A stretch of DNA of 64,000 nucleotides from Fibrobacter succinogenes (GTDB taxonomy: Bacteria > Fibrobacterota > Fibrobacteria > Fibrobacterales > Fibrobacteraceae), in contig CACVQR010000004.1 in NCBI GenBank assembly GCA_902756345.1, positions 248,001-312,000 on the forward strand, in the 5' to 3' direction. Position numbers and translations under genes: made by a program. The stretch's first letter is position 1; every line of letters starts with the position of its first letter. This document shows positions 43,335 to 51,320 of the stretch, in pieces. The notes beneath the pieces are model-generated. The model was not told the DNA's origin. It searched no databases and saw only the letters and a list, made by a program, of their open reading frames with translations.

Positions 43335-45266
43335 ATGTTGAATAAGATTAAAACTCTCCCGAAGATTTTCTGGATTTACGTAGCGGTTCTTTTTATTGCA
43401 GAAGTGATTGTTTTTTCGCTGCGTCCCGACAAACCGGGTCTTTACACGCAGGCTTTGCAAGTACTCCCCCTGGCAGTAACGATTCCGTTTCTGTTTTTCA
43501 AAGACACCCGAAAAAATTTCAAACGCACGCTTTTCACGTTCGCAATCGTTTCTTTTGCATTCCTTGCGCTTGACTACAACATTGGCGACTTGAATAAAAT
43601 CGGACACGCCGGTCTGATTCAGATTATCCTGACGGCATGCCCCATCGGCATTTTCTGGATTACTCTTTTTGTCCGTTGGAATTACAGACATATCAAAACT
43701 CGCGAATCGCGCACGCCCTTATTTCTTTCCTGTTTTGCATGGGGCCTGTTCGCACTCGCCTACCCACCCATGCCCTTGGGCCCAGCAGCTTTACTGTTGC
43801 TTGTTCCATGGTTCATCGTCCTTAACCGATTCACCCGCGGTCAAGCCATGTTCGCCACCTTCTGGTCGGGCATGCTTTACAACACCATCAACTACTACTG
43901 GATTTACAACGTCATGCACGTGGAGACTGCTCCTTCGGGGCTGATTCTCCTCGGACTCTTTTTGCTGATAGCCTTCTTTAGCGCCTACAACACATTAGCC
44001 GGATTCGTGTACACGCTTGCAAAAGAAGCCCCAGCCAAAATCCGCATCGTATTGCTGATACTTTTCCCGATCTTTTACGCAGGCCTTGAAATGACCCGCA
44101 CCTATGGCGACTTCGCCTTCCCGTGGAGCCACTTGGGCTATGTTTTCGGTAACAGCCTTGAACTTTTGCAGATGCTCCCCTATATCGGAATTTTTGGCTA
44201 CACGATTTTGGTCATCGCTTCGAACCAAGCCGTAGCCCAGACACTTTGCAAAGTTCAAGACATCAAAAAAGCAATCCCTGTTCTAGCCGTCCCCCTTTCC
44301 ATTTTTGTAGTGTTACTCATTCAAGGCAGTATCGTCTTGTCTAAAACCGAAGCCCAACCGTTCTACAATGCAGACGCCGAAGGCAACCCCTCTATCGCCC
44401 TTGTACAACCAAGCATTGCACAGGGTGCCAAATGGAGCAAGGAACGTTTCGATAACATTGTCAACAAGACTCTCGGCATGGTCAACGACAGCATTAAGAA
44501 ACATGCTGACCTTATCGTGCTTGCCGAAACCGCAATCCCCGACCACATTCGCAGGCAGCCCGGCATCATTGAACGCCTGCACGAAGTCGCAGACAGCAAG
44601 AACTCTCAACTTTTAGTAGGCGCACTCGACTACCGTCGCAATCCGCGCGGAAGCATCCGTAAATTCGATGTCTACAATGCCTCGTTCCTGTTCACTCCCG
44701 GCGATTCTCACTTCCCGAAGCGCTACATCAAAAAGCACCTGGTGCCTTTTAGCGAACGAATTCCGTTTGACGAAATCTTCCCGATTTTAAACTATGTGGA
44801 TCTTGGCGAAGGAGACTTTGTCGCCGGTAAAGAAACCCCCGTCTACCAGCCGTTCCTGTGGACACCCTACATTTGCTACGACGCCATTTTTGGTGACCTG
44901 GTGCGCGAAGCGATCCGCGAAGGATCCCGCCTCATGGTCAACATTACCAACGACGGCTGGTTCGGCCGGAGCACCGCCCCTTACCAGCACCTGAACTTGA
45001 TCCGTTACCGCGCCATCGAAAACGGCATGCCGGTGGCACGCCTCGCCAACAGCGGTGTTTCCGCATTCATCGACCAGTACGGCCACTACGACGGCAATAC
45101 CGAAATATTCACCGATCGCGTTGTACAAAGAAAAGTGCCGCTCAAGACCCGCGACACTCTATACAGCCGTATTGGCGACTTTGTTGAAATGTTCTTGCTG
45201 TGCTTTTTCGCAGCCTACCTGATCGCAACGCTTTTGCTCTCTTTTATCAACCGCAAACGCGGCTAG
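43335..45266 (+). CDS. lnt: Apolipoprotein N-acyltransferase
   Basis: Lnt N-acylates the diacylglyceryl-cysteine of lipoproteins in the inner membrane. The 643-residue protein has about seven or eight N-terminal membrane helices and a nitrilase-type periplasmic domain with the catalytic triad Glu398 (LAETAIPDH), Lys466 (RYIKKHLVPFSE) and Cys514 (ICYDAIFGD). The lipid-facing loop NDGWFGRSTAPYQH follows, and a last helix closes the chain. It is longer than E. coli Lnt by an extra N-terminal membrane block (about residues 1-100). The many lipoproteins in this window fit its presence. The ATG directly follows a word repeat. Confidence 0.96.
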   Translation: MLNKIKTLPKIFWIYVAVLFIAEVIVFSLRPDKPGLYTQALQVLPLAVTIPFLFFKDTRKNFKRTLFTFAIVSFAFLALDYNIGDLNKIGHAGLIQIILTACPIGIFWITLFVRWNYRHIKTRESRTPLFLSCFAWGLFALAYPPMPLGPAALLLLVPWFIVLNRFTRGQAMFATFWSGMLYNTINYYWIYNVMHVETAPSGLILLGLFLLIAFFSAYNTLAGFVYTLAKEAPAKIRIVLLILFPIFYAGLEMTRTYGDFAFPWSHLGYVFGNSLELLQMLPYIGIFGYTILVIASNQAVAQTLCKVQDIKKAIPVLAVPLSIFVVLLIQGSIVLSKTEAQPFYNADAEGNPSIALVQPSIAQGAKWSKERFDNIVNKTLGMVNDSIKKHADLIVLAETAIPDHIRRQPGIIERLHEVADSKNSQLLVGALDYRRNPRGSIRKFDVYNASFLFTPGDSHFPKRYIKKHLVPFSERIPFDEIFPILNYVDLGEGDFVAGKETPVYQPFLWTPYICYDAIFGDLVREAIREGSRLMVNITNDGWFGRSTAPYQHLNLIRYRAIENGMPVARLANSGVSAFIDQYGHYDGNTEIFTDRVVQRKVPLKTRDTLYSRIGDFVEMFLLCFFAAYLIATLLLSFINRKRG

Positions 45267-45901
45267 AACAAAAGTAGAGGCGGCCAATGTCCTGCCTTGG
45301 GGCGTTCCTTGAATTCCACCCCAGGCATAAATTCCTTGAGTTCCAAGGTCATAGCCGGCGGAACGGCACCATCCATGCGACCATATAGGACCTGTGTTTC
45401 AGCCGTAATAGGAACAGGCGCATCAATTCGGTTCTTTGCAATATACGAGAGTCCCTTATACAAGGCTTCAGGATCAATCGCCTTGGCGGCTTTCATCCAG
45501 TCATCTTGCCATTCACCAAATTCATTTTCGATTAATTCATAAAAAGCATTCAAGGTTGCATCGACCGCGGTTTTCGTCTGGTGCGCAATAAAAGACAAAT
45601 TTTCGTTATTCCATTCACTGTGATCGGAGCAATAATCCGCATAAGGCGAAAGGAGAATCCATTTCTGGTTCTTGGGGCGATTGTGAGCATTCTTTAAAAG
45701 AACGAAAGCTCCCAAGCCCCATCCTACAACGGTAGACGCCTCTGCAATACCAGGCAAACCGTAAACATCATCAAGAACAGACACCATCTTTTCGTATGTC
45801 ACGAAAAGGTGTTCTGCATCAGGCGCAATGCCGACCAGATCGTCTTCCCATATCCCCATATCCGAGGCAAAATCCGGAAGCCATGTCCATTTCTCATTCA
45901 T
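45263..45901 (-). CDS. BioH-like alpha/beta hydrolase with Gly in place of the nucleophile Ser
   Basis: The 212-residue protein begins MNEKWTWLPDFASDMGIWED and shows a BioH/BioG-like layout: a nucleophile elbow VVGWGLGAFVLL, an acid in LYGRMDGAVPP and the terminal histidine in KAGHWPPLLLF. In active homologues the elbow reads GWSxG; here Ser is Gly, while Asp and His remain. It is either catalytically dead or uses another mechanism. AAAGGATTGG precedes the ATG at 45901, and a TATATTTAG box lies at 45938-45944 (minus sense). The stop shares CTAG with the lnt stop. No biotin genes are nearby. Confidence 0.75.
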   Translation of the reverse strand: MNEKWTWLPDFASDMGIWEDDLVGIAPDAEHLFVTYEKMVSVLDDVYGLPGIAEASTVVGWGLGAFVLLKNAHNRPKNQKWILLSPYADYCSDHSEWNNENLSFIAHQTKTAVDATLNAFYELIENEFGEWQDDWMKAAKAIDPEALYKGLSYIAKNRIDAPVPITAETQVLYGRMDGAVPPAMTLELKEFMPGVEFKERPKAGHWPPLLLF

Positions 45902-46121
45902 AATCCAATCCTTTTGTTCTGTTCGTAACCCAATCCTAAATATATAGAGTTTTTTTTGAATAAAACACTTATTACAAAAAAAAATTAAAATCTTCCTTTT
46001 TTCATATTCCAATCAAGAATATTCCATTTCGTAAGACATAAATAAACTTTGTCGTCAAAATCGTATGAAAAAATAAGTTCACGCTCATCTTTTTGGAAAT
46101 AAACTTTATATTTTCAAAGTG

Positions 46122-46937
46122 ATGTTTCTATTAAGGCGTTTTTCCATACGTATTACACTCCTTTGCCTGGGGCTTACGCTCGGGGCAATGGCAGAAACAT
46201 CTTTTGAAGACCAAAGATTTCCTCAGAAGCCCAGTGAAGGTCAGATTTACGACGACAATCACCTGCTGAACGCTTCCGAGACACAACTTTTTAACGATCT
46301 CGCCCAAAAATTCCATCAAGAAACAGGAATCGAGCTTACCTGCGTGCTGATAGACGACATCGGACACGCAAACCAATTCGAAAAAGGGGACAAGTACGCA
46401 AAGTACACCGCCGAACAATGGAATCTCGGCAAAGAAAACGGCGAAGGCATCATGATTTTCGTTGCTCAAAAGCAACGCTGGAAAAACATCGTCGTCACCC
46501 CCAGTCTCGAAAAAATCTACAGCGAAAAGAAACTGGCCAAGGTTCAACAAAAGACACTCCTTCCCGCCTTCCGCGAAAACAATTACAGCGAAGGAATCCT
46601 TTCGCTTTCGTACGCACTCGCTAAAATCGGCGCCAAGGCAAAAGGCAAAAAGCTTAACATCGACGAAACCCCGTACAAGCTAAGAGAAAACAGCGTCTCC
46701 TCGCTCATGATTCTATTCATCCTCTTTGTTTCGTTCCTGTTGCTGATGGCAAAGTTCAGCGGCGGGCGCGGCAACGGAATCTTCTGGTTCCTATTCGGCG
46801 GCGCCATCAAGAACAAGAAGAAGGACGAACCCGAAGTCGGATTCGGTGGCGGATTCGGAAGCAGCCCGCGAGGCTTTGGCGGTGGATTCGGAAGCGGTTT
46901 TGGCAACAGCGGATTCGGAAACCGGAATTCCTGGTGA
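46122..46937 (+). CDS. TPM-domain membrane protein (YgcG-like)
   Basis: The product, about 271 residues, has a signal peptide (cleavage near LGAMAETS) and a TPM domain (about residues 40-165: IYDDNHLLNASETQLFNDLAQKFHQETGIELTCVLID, NGEGIMIFVAQKQR, YSEGILSLSYALAK). One membrane helix (VSSLMILFILFVSFLLLMA) and a Gly/Phe-rich tail (GFGGGFGSS repeats) follow. TPM proteins include acid phosphatases and photosystem repair factors; in YgcG-like proteins the role is unknown. The first codon may be GTG at 46119 or ATG at 46122. A TATATTTT box lies at 46107-46114. It heads a three-gene run. Confidence 0.88.
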   Translation: MFLLRRFSIRITLLCLGLTLGAMAETSFEDQRFPQKPSEGQIYDDNHLLNASETQLFNDLAQKFHQETGIELTCVLIDDIGHANQFEKGDKYAKYTAEQWNLGKENGEGIMIFVAQKQRWKNIVVTPSLEKIYSEKKLAKVQQKTLLPAFRENNYSEGILSLSYALAKIGAKAKGKKLNIDETPYKLRENSVSSLMILFILFVSFLLLMAKFSGGRGNGIFWFLFGGAIKNKKKDEPEVGFGGGFGSSPRGFGGGFGSGFGNSGFGNRNSW

Positions 46938-46944
46938 GGTTAAC

Positions 46945-47634
46945 ATGAAAAAGAACCTGAGCATCGTAGAACTTCAAAGATCCAACTGGCCGGGCATGCT
47001 ACAGCAAGCTCTGGGCGACAACCTGATTTCGGCGTTCATTCACGGCGATTGCCTGGTCGAAGGATTCAACGCGCTCGAAAGCCCCTGGACCGTAAGCTTT
47101 ATCTTGCGCGACAACTCGACTGCAAGCATCAAGCCCCTGCAGAACCTGTTGCGCGAAGCCAAGAAAGAAAACATCGAGTTCCGTTACTTCTTTACGCTTA
47201 AAGAGATCCAGACATCCGAAGACGTTTTCCCGCTGGAATTTTTGCATATCGCCAACAGGAATGTCGCCCTCGCCGGCGCAAAGCCGCTGCCCAACTACCA
47301 GCCGAATGTGGAATGCCTACGCCTGGAAAGCGAACGCGAATTGCGCGGACTTTTGATTCACCTGCGCGAAGCCTACATTTACCTGCAGCAAGATCGCAAT
47401 CCGCTCGGATTCTTTGCTCGGGCCAATGCGACTCTCCTCCCGATTATGTACGGGGTCTATTACTTGCTTCACAAGACCTACCCCGAAAACCACCAGCAAA
47501 TCTTTAGCGCCTACCCTGCGCTCCGCGCACCAATCAGTAGCCGGAACGAAAAGGCTTTCATCGAGAGCATAAATAGCTATATTGCGACCGTCACTGAAAT
47601 CGTAAACCAGGTCGACTCCATGGATGCGGTTTAA
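46945..47634 (+). CDS. Protein of unknown function in the TPM operon
   Basis: The 229-residue protein begins MKKNLSIVELQRSNWPGML and has no signal peptide. The central part (SAFIHGDCLVEGFNALESPWTVSFIL, EFRYFFTLKEIQTSEDVFPLEFLHI) followed by a mostly helical C-terminus vaguely recalls a minimal nucleotidyltransferase with a helical partner domain. The usual GS and DxD residues are not clear, so I leave the function open. GAGG precedes the ATG at 46945. It is seven bases after the TPM gene and 14 bases before the UreE-like gene, so all three are probably co-transcribed. Confidence 0.75.
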   Translation: MKKNLSIVELQRSNWPGMLQQALGDNLISAFIHGDCLVEGFNALESPWTVSFILRDNSTASIKPLQNLLREAKKENIEFRYFFTLKEIQTSEDVFPLEFLHIANRNVALAGAKPLPNYQPNVECLRLESERELRGLLIHLREAYIYLQQDRNPLGFFARANATLLPIMYGVYYLLHKTYPENHQQIFSAYPALRAPISSRNEKAFIESINSYIATVTEIVNQVDSMDAV

Positions 47635-47648
47635 TACGGGATTTTTAA

Positions 47649-47918
47649 ATGATTTGCAATAGCATTCTAGGCACCATCCATCACGGCACCTACAAGAAGG
47701 TTATCGACGTCCTGTTCGAACGTCACGAACTCAAGGAACATTCTATCCGCCGCATCGCCCGTGACGGAGTCGAAATTGAAATCGACATCAACGAAGACAT
47801 GCAAGAAGGCGACATCCTGGTCGAAACTGACCACTACGTGTACGCCGTCAAGATTTATGTTCCCAAACCCCAAAAAGAAAATCTTGACCCTGTAAACAAG
47901 GTCAAGCATTATCTATAG
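47649..47918 (+). CDS. Small UreE N-terminal-domain-like protein
   Basis: The 89-residue protein (MICNSILGTIHHGTYKKVID start) has the pattern of the UreE N-terminal beta domain: VLFERHELKEHSIRRIARDGVEIEIDINEDMQEGDILVETDHYVYAVKIYV. In urease accessory UreE this domain precedes a metal-binding domain and a His-rich tail, both missing here, and no urease genes are in the window. The resemblance is moderate; a stand-alone chaperone-like or scaffold domain is possible. It ends the TPM gene run. Confidence 0.65.
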   Translation: MICNSILGTIHHGTYKKVIDVLFERHELKEHSIRRIARDGVEIEIDINEDMQEGDILVETDHYVYAVKIYVPKPQKENLDPVNKVKHYL

Positions 47919-47979
47919 CGATTCCGGATATCTGAATTCAGATTTCGGAATTGAATTCAGACACCCTTTTTTCGTACTA
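47919..47979. repeat. Degenerate word repeat (family C) at a convergent junction
   Basis: GATTCCGGATATCTGAATTC, AGATTTCGGAATT and GAATTCAGACACC words fill the gap between the UreE-like gene and the converging CotH gene. GAATTCAG occurs twice and parts are mutually inverted. The downstream part is T-rich. Confidence 0.65.
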
Positions 47980-49779
47980 CTATTTGCTCAGCATTTTTCC
48001 GTTGAGAGTTGCAATCCAGTGCCTGTTCATGGCCTTAGACGGAATTCTCAGAGTCGTGAGTCCCTTATTGATACGAGTCTTGAACAAGACTGATCCGTTC
48101 AGGTCCACAAGGGCAAAAGTACCGCCCAAGCTCGTTTGAATTTCAAGATAATCGCCATTTACAGTAAAGAAGTTCGTCGGAGAAAGTCTGCTGAAATCAT
48201 CCAAACCGACATTCATCGGAAGAGGTTCTGTCTTGTTTTTCTCGTCATTCTGCCAGTCCGGATCATGAATGACGGGTTCCGTTACAATCGGATTGGCCGG
48301 TTCCGAGAATCCGAGTTGCTGGTCCATCCAGGCAATTCTTTCTTTCATTTTCTTGCGAAGATGTTCAAATTCGCCATCCCAAGTAGTAGCATTATAGCCG
48401 CCCATAGCCATTCCAAAGCCGCCACTCTGGCTATTGCAGTACTTCATCGGCTCCGGATCAGGATCGTTCTGGCCACTAGCCTTGCCCAAGTTCGGCCAAC
48501 GCTTGAAGTTTCTGTCGGCAGCGTTCTTCAAATAGATTTTCATGGAATCCAAGTATGCATCCATCGTCTTGGTGTGCCATACACCGCTACGGAGTTCCGC
48601 CCAGCGCTTCTTCAGTTCGCTCTGGTAATGGCTGTCTTTCCACATTCCCAAAAGCCAGTTCGGAGCTTTCAGAGAGCTTCCCATACCCCACATGCCACCA
48701 TTACCTGATTTCTGGCTATTTTCGATTTGCCAACCGGTAACGCCGGAACTTCCAAAGCCGTTTCCACCGCCGCCAAAGCCCCACATACCACCCTGGCCGC
48801 CTTGGCCACCGCCATTTTCAGGCTGGCTTCCGTTACTCATGGCAAGGTTAAAGTCCCATGCCGGGCCAAGCGTCACCTTACCGCCCTTACTGTCCTTGGG
48901 CTTGTGCAAGAAGAAACTGCACCAGTAAGAGTCCGCATTGTTGGTAATTTCTTCGTGCAACACGTAATCGAGTGCCGAAGTCATGTCCACATAGTTTTCG
49001 TATCCGCTACCGTTCTTGCCGTTCTTGAACAAGCCTTCAAGATCGTTCAGGTATTTTTTCAGGTATTCTTCCTGGGCCTTCTGGATATTTTCCTTTTTCG
49101 GGTAATGCAAAATGACGTTCAGGCCGTCCGAGGTACTGAAGCCTTCCTTTTCGATGGGACCGCTGCCTGCACCACCCGTATTGGTACCCGTCTTGTCGAA
49201 TGCCCAAATGTAGCCGCCGGTAACGCTGTCGCCCGCGACATCGGTTTCTTTAAGTTTGCTCACGTTTACACGATACTTGCCACGCTTAATCTTTTCGAGA
49301 AGCACGTACACACCGCGATAAACACCGTTGATGTACAAGTCAAAATGCCTGCTACGGGGGCTATAATGCCCGGCCTGCCTAAAGAGCCAATGGGCAAGCG
49401 CATTACGCATCATACTCTTGTCTACATACGGACCGTGGAACACCCAGTCGTCACCAGGAGGGAGCCCAAACAGGCTCACGTCCATGCCTTCGCCTTTTTC
49501 GTCGCGGACTTCCACGCCATAACCAGGCTTCGGGAACATGGCCGAAGACTGACCACGAACCTTGATACCGATATCATAGCGTGTGCCCTTGGCACTGTCA
49601 GCCACATTGTTCGTTTTTCCGTCCAGCACCTTCATGGTTGCAGGAATCTTTTCAGTGACCTTGTTATCGAGGCACTTGCCCTTGGTGTCAATAAACACTA
49701 TAGGCAAATCGTATGTCTGCGCAAATGTAAATGACGCAAATAGCGCCGTTGTAGATATAATTTTAGCCCAATAGCCCAT
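47980..49779 (-). CDS. Exported CotH-kinase family protein
   Basis: The 599-residue protein has a signal peptide (cleavage near FTFAQTYD) and a CotH kinase-like domain with GIKVRGQSSAMFPKPGYGVE, DDWVFHGPYVDKSMMRNALAH, YINGVYRGVYVLLEKIKRG and the metal-binding segment LGPAWDFNLAMSN. An insert of Gly-rich sequence lies at about residues 313-365. The C-terminal 40 residues (FALVDLNGSVLFKTRINKGL, RIPSKAMNRHWIATLNGKM) resemble a secretion or sorting domain of the kind found on Fibrobacter exported enzymes. CotH kinases phosphorylate proteins at the cell surface; the target here is unknown. Confidence 0.88.
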   Translation of the reverse strand: MGYWAKIISTTALFASFTFAQTYDLPIVFIDTKGKCLDNKVTEKIPATMKVLDGKTNNVADSAKGTRYDIGIKVRGQSSAMFPKPGYGVEVRDEKGEGMDVSLFGLPPGDDWVFHGPYVDKSMMRNALAHWLFRQAGHYSPRSRHFDLYINGVYRGVYVLLEKIKRGKYRVNVSKLKETDVAGDSVTGGYIWAFDKTGTNTGGAGSGPIEKEGFSTSDGLNVILHYPKKENIQKAQEEYLKKYLNDLEGLFKNGKNGSGYENYVDMTSALDYVLHEEITNNADSYWCSFFLHKPKDSKGGKVTLGPAWDFNLAMSNGSQPENGGGQGGQGGMWGFGGGGNGFGSSGVTGWQIENSQKSGNGGMWGMGSSLKAPNWLLGMWKDSHYQSELKKRWAELRSGVWHTKTMDAYLDSMKIYLKNAADRNFKRWPNLGKASGQNDPDPEPMKYCNSQSGGFGMAMGGYNATTWDGEFEHLRKKMKERIAWMDQQLGFSEPANPIVTEPVIHDPDWQNDEKNKTEPLPMNVGLDDFSRLSPTNFFTVNGDYLEIQTSLGGTFALVDLNGSVLFKTRINKGLTTLRIPSKAMNRHWIATLNGKMLSK

Positions 49780-50139
49780 ATAGCCTCCAATCTAGCTATA
49801 AGAAAAATAGATTAAAGTGTGTAAAAATTAATGTTAATTTTAGTTAATGTGTTGTGTAAAACAACAACATGAAAAACGTTATTATTTGACCTTTTTCTAG
49901 AAATTTTGCCGTTTTACCATCCATTTTCATTCATTTTTCGCCATTTTCAGCACTAAAGCCATAATCATCTTTTCGTTTAAGAAGTGTGTAAAAATAAAAT
50001 TGTCCACAATGGACAAATCACAATGCGGGAATTTACTTCCCGAAAAAGAGCTCACCCGCAACCAAAAGCGACTTTCCAGCATCTAATTAGCATGAAATTT
50101 TTGTATAATATTGGTAACCTTAGACTATAGGAGGTAAAC
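49780..50139. promoter_or_regulatory. Divergent AT-rich regulatory region between the CotH and DUF3300 genes
   Basis: No gene is seen in these 360 bases. It holds AAGTGTGTAAAAAT twice (near 49815 and 49982) and several short palindromes: TGTTGT/ACAACA (49850-49866), TTGTCCA/TGGACAA with a three-base centre (50000-50016) and CGGGAA/TTCCCG (50026-50042). A consensus -10 TATAAT lies at 50104-50109 and a full AGGAGG ribosome-binding site just before the ATG at 50140, so the DUF3300 gene should be well expressed. The palindromes are candidate operators. Confidence 0.7.
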
Positions 50140-51273
50140 ATGTTTACCGGTTTAAAGGCTGAAAAAAGTTTAGCATCTCCATTTACAACCAAGCTCGCTT
50201 GGCTGTGGTTTTTACTTGCTGTCATTTTATGTATGCCCTCATCTGTTCGTGCAAACGAGCAATTCACTGCGGCAGAACTCGACACTCTAGTTTCAACCAT
50301 TGCGCTCTACCCCGACCCGCTCCTGGTGCAGGTACTGGCGGCTTCTGTTCATGGCGATGAAATTCCGGGAGCTGCCGATTGGGCAAACCAGAACAAGCAC
50401 CTCAAAGGTCAGGAACTCGCCGACCGAATCAAACTCGAAGACCTTCCCTACGACGAAAGCGTCCAGGCTCTCATTCCCTTCCCGACGGTGCTTGCCACCA
50501 TGGCCAAATACCAAACGTGGACCGACCAATTAGGCGATGCCGTCGCCAGCCAAAAAGAAGCCGTGATGGATGCCGTTCAACGCATGCGTAGCGCCGCCTA
50601 CAACCACGGCCACTTACAAACTAACGAGCAGGTCAAGGTCATCAAGGAAAAGACTATCATCATCGAACCTGTACAGAAGGAATATGTGTACGTTCCGGTT
50701 TACAACCCGCACGTCGTCTACTACGTTTATTCGAACGGCTACCCGGGACTCCGTTACCGCACCGGCGTATGGGTAGGCACTTACTACGATTACTGGGGCT
50801 GGGGCACAAGCCGTTTTGAATGGGACACACACCTAATTTACGTGCATGACTACCGCTGGTACCACAACAGACCCCTGCCGCCTCGCCATCCACGTCATCA
50901 CAACCCACCTCCGCCGCCAAGGCACAACCACTACGTGGCGCCAGCAAGACACGACTCCTATACGCCTCCTCCGAGCAGACCCGTAAAGGTTCCCATGAAC
51001 CACAACACCGCGCCAAGGAGCAAGGCCGAAATTCATCATTCAGCCGCCCACCCGAACACGATTGCAACAGTCAAAACTACCAAAGACAATTACTGGCAAG
51101 AAGACAACAGCAAAAACAACAATCAGGGTTTTGGAAACATCAAGACGACCCGTAGCAGCCAGAAAAACTACGACGATTCCCGCAGTAGCCGCAACAACAA
51201 CAGCCGCAGTAACGGAAACAGCAACCGAAACGGCAATAGCCGCGGAGGTTTTGGCAAAAGCATGAGAAAATAA
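50140..51273 (+). CDS. DUF3300-family exported protein
   Basis: The 377-residue protein has a signal peptide preceded by a basic N-terminus (cleavage near SSVRANEQ). The DUF3300 core covers about residues 45-235 ([79 protein letters not shown]). A His/Pro-rich stretch and a Ser/Arg/Asn/Gly-rich disordered tail ending GGFGKSMRK follow. The function of DUF3300 is not established; a periplasmic or outer-membrane role is likely. It has the strongest ribosome-binding site and -10 box seen in the window. Confidence 0.9.
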   Translation: MFTGLKAEKSLASPFTTKLAWLWFLLAVILCMPSSVRANEQFTAAELDTLVSTIALYPDPLLVQVLAASVHGDEIPGAADWANQNKHLKGQELADRIKLEDLPYDESVQALIPFPTVLATMAKYQTWTDQLGDAVASQKEAVMDAVQRMRSAAYNHGHLQTNEQVKVIKEKTIIIEPVQKEYVYVPVYNPHVVYYVYSNGYPGLRYRTGVWVGTYYDYWGWGTSRFEWDTHLIYVHDYRWYHNRPLPPRHPRHHNPPPPPRHNHYVAPARHDSYTPPPSRPVKVPMNHNTAPRSKAEIHHSAAHPNTIATVKTTKDNYWQEDNSKNNNQGFGNIKTTRSSQKNYDDSRSSRNNNSRSNGNSNRNGNSRGGFGKSMRK

Positions 51274-51320
51274 CAGCCATTTTACTATATTTTCCGGCGT
51301 TAAAAACTAAAGGATTAACC

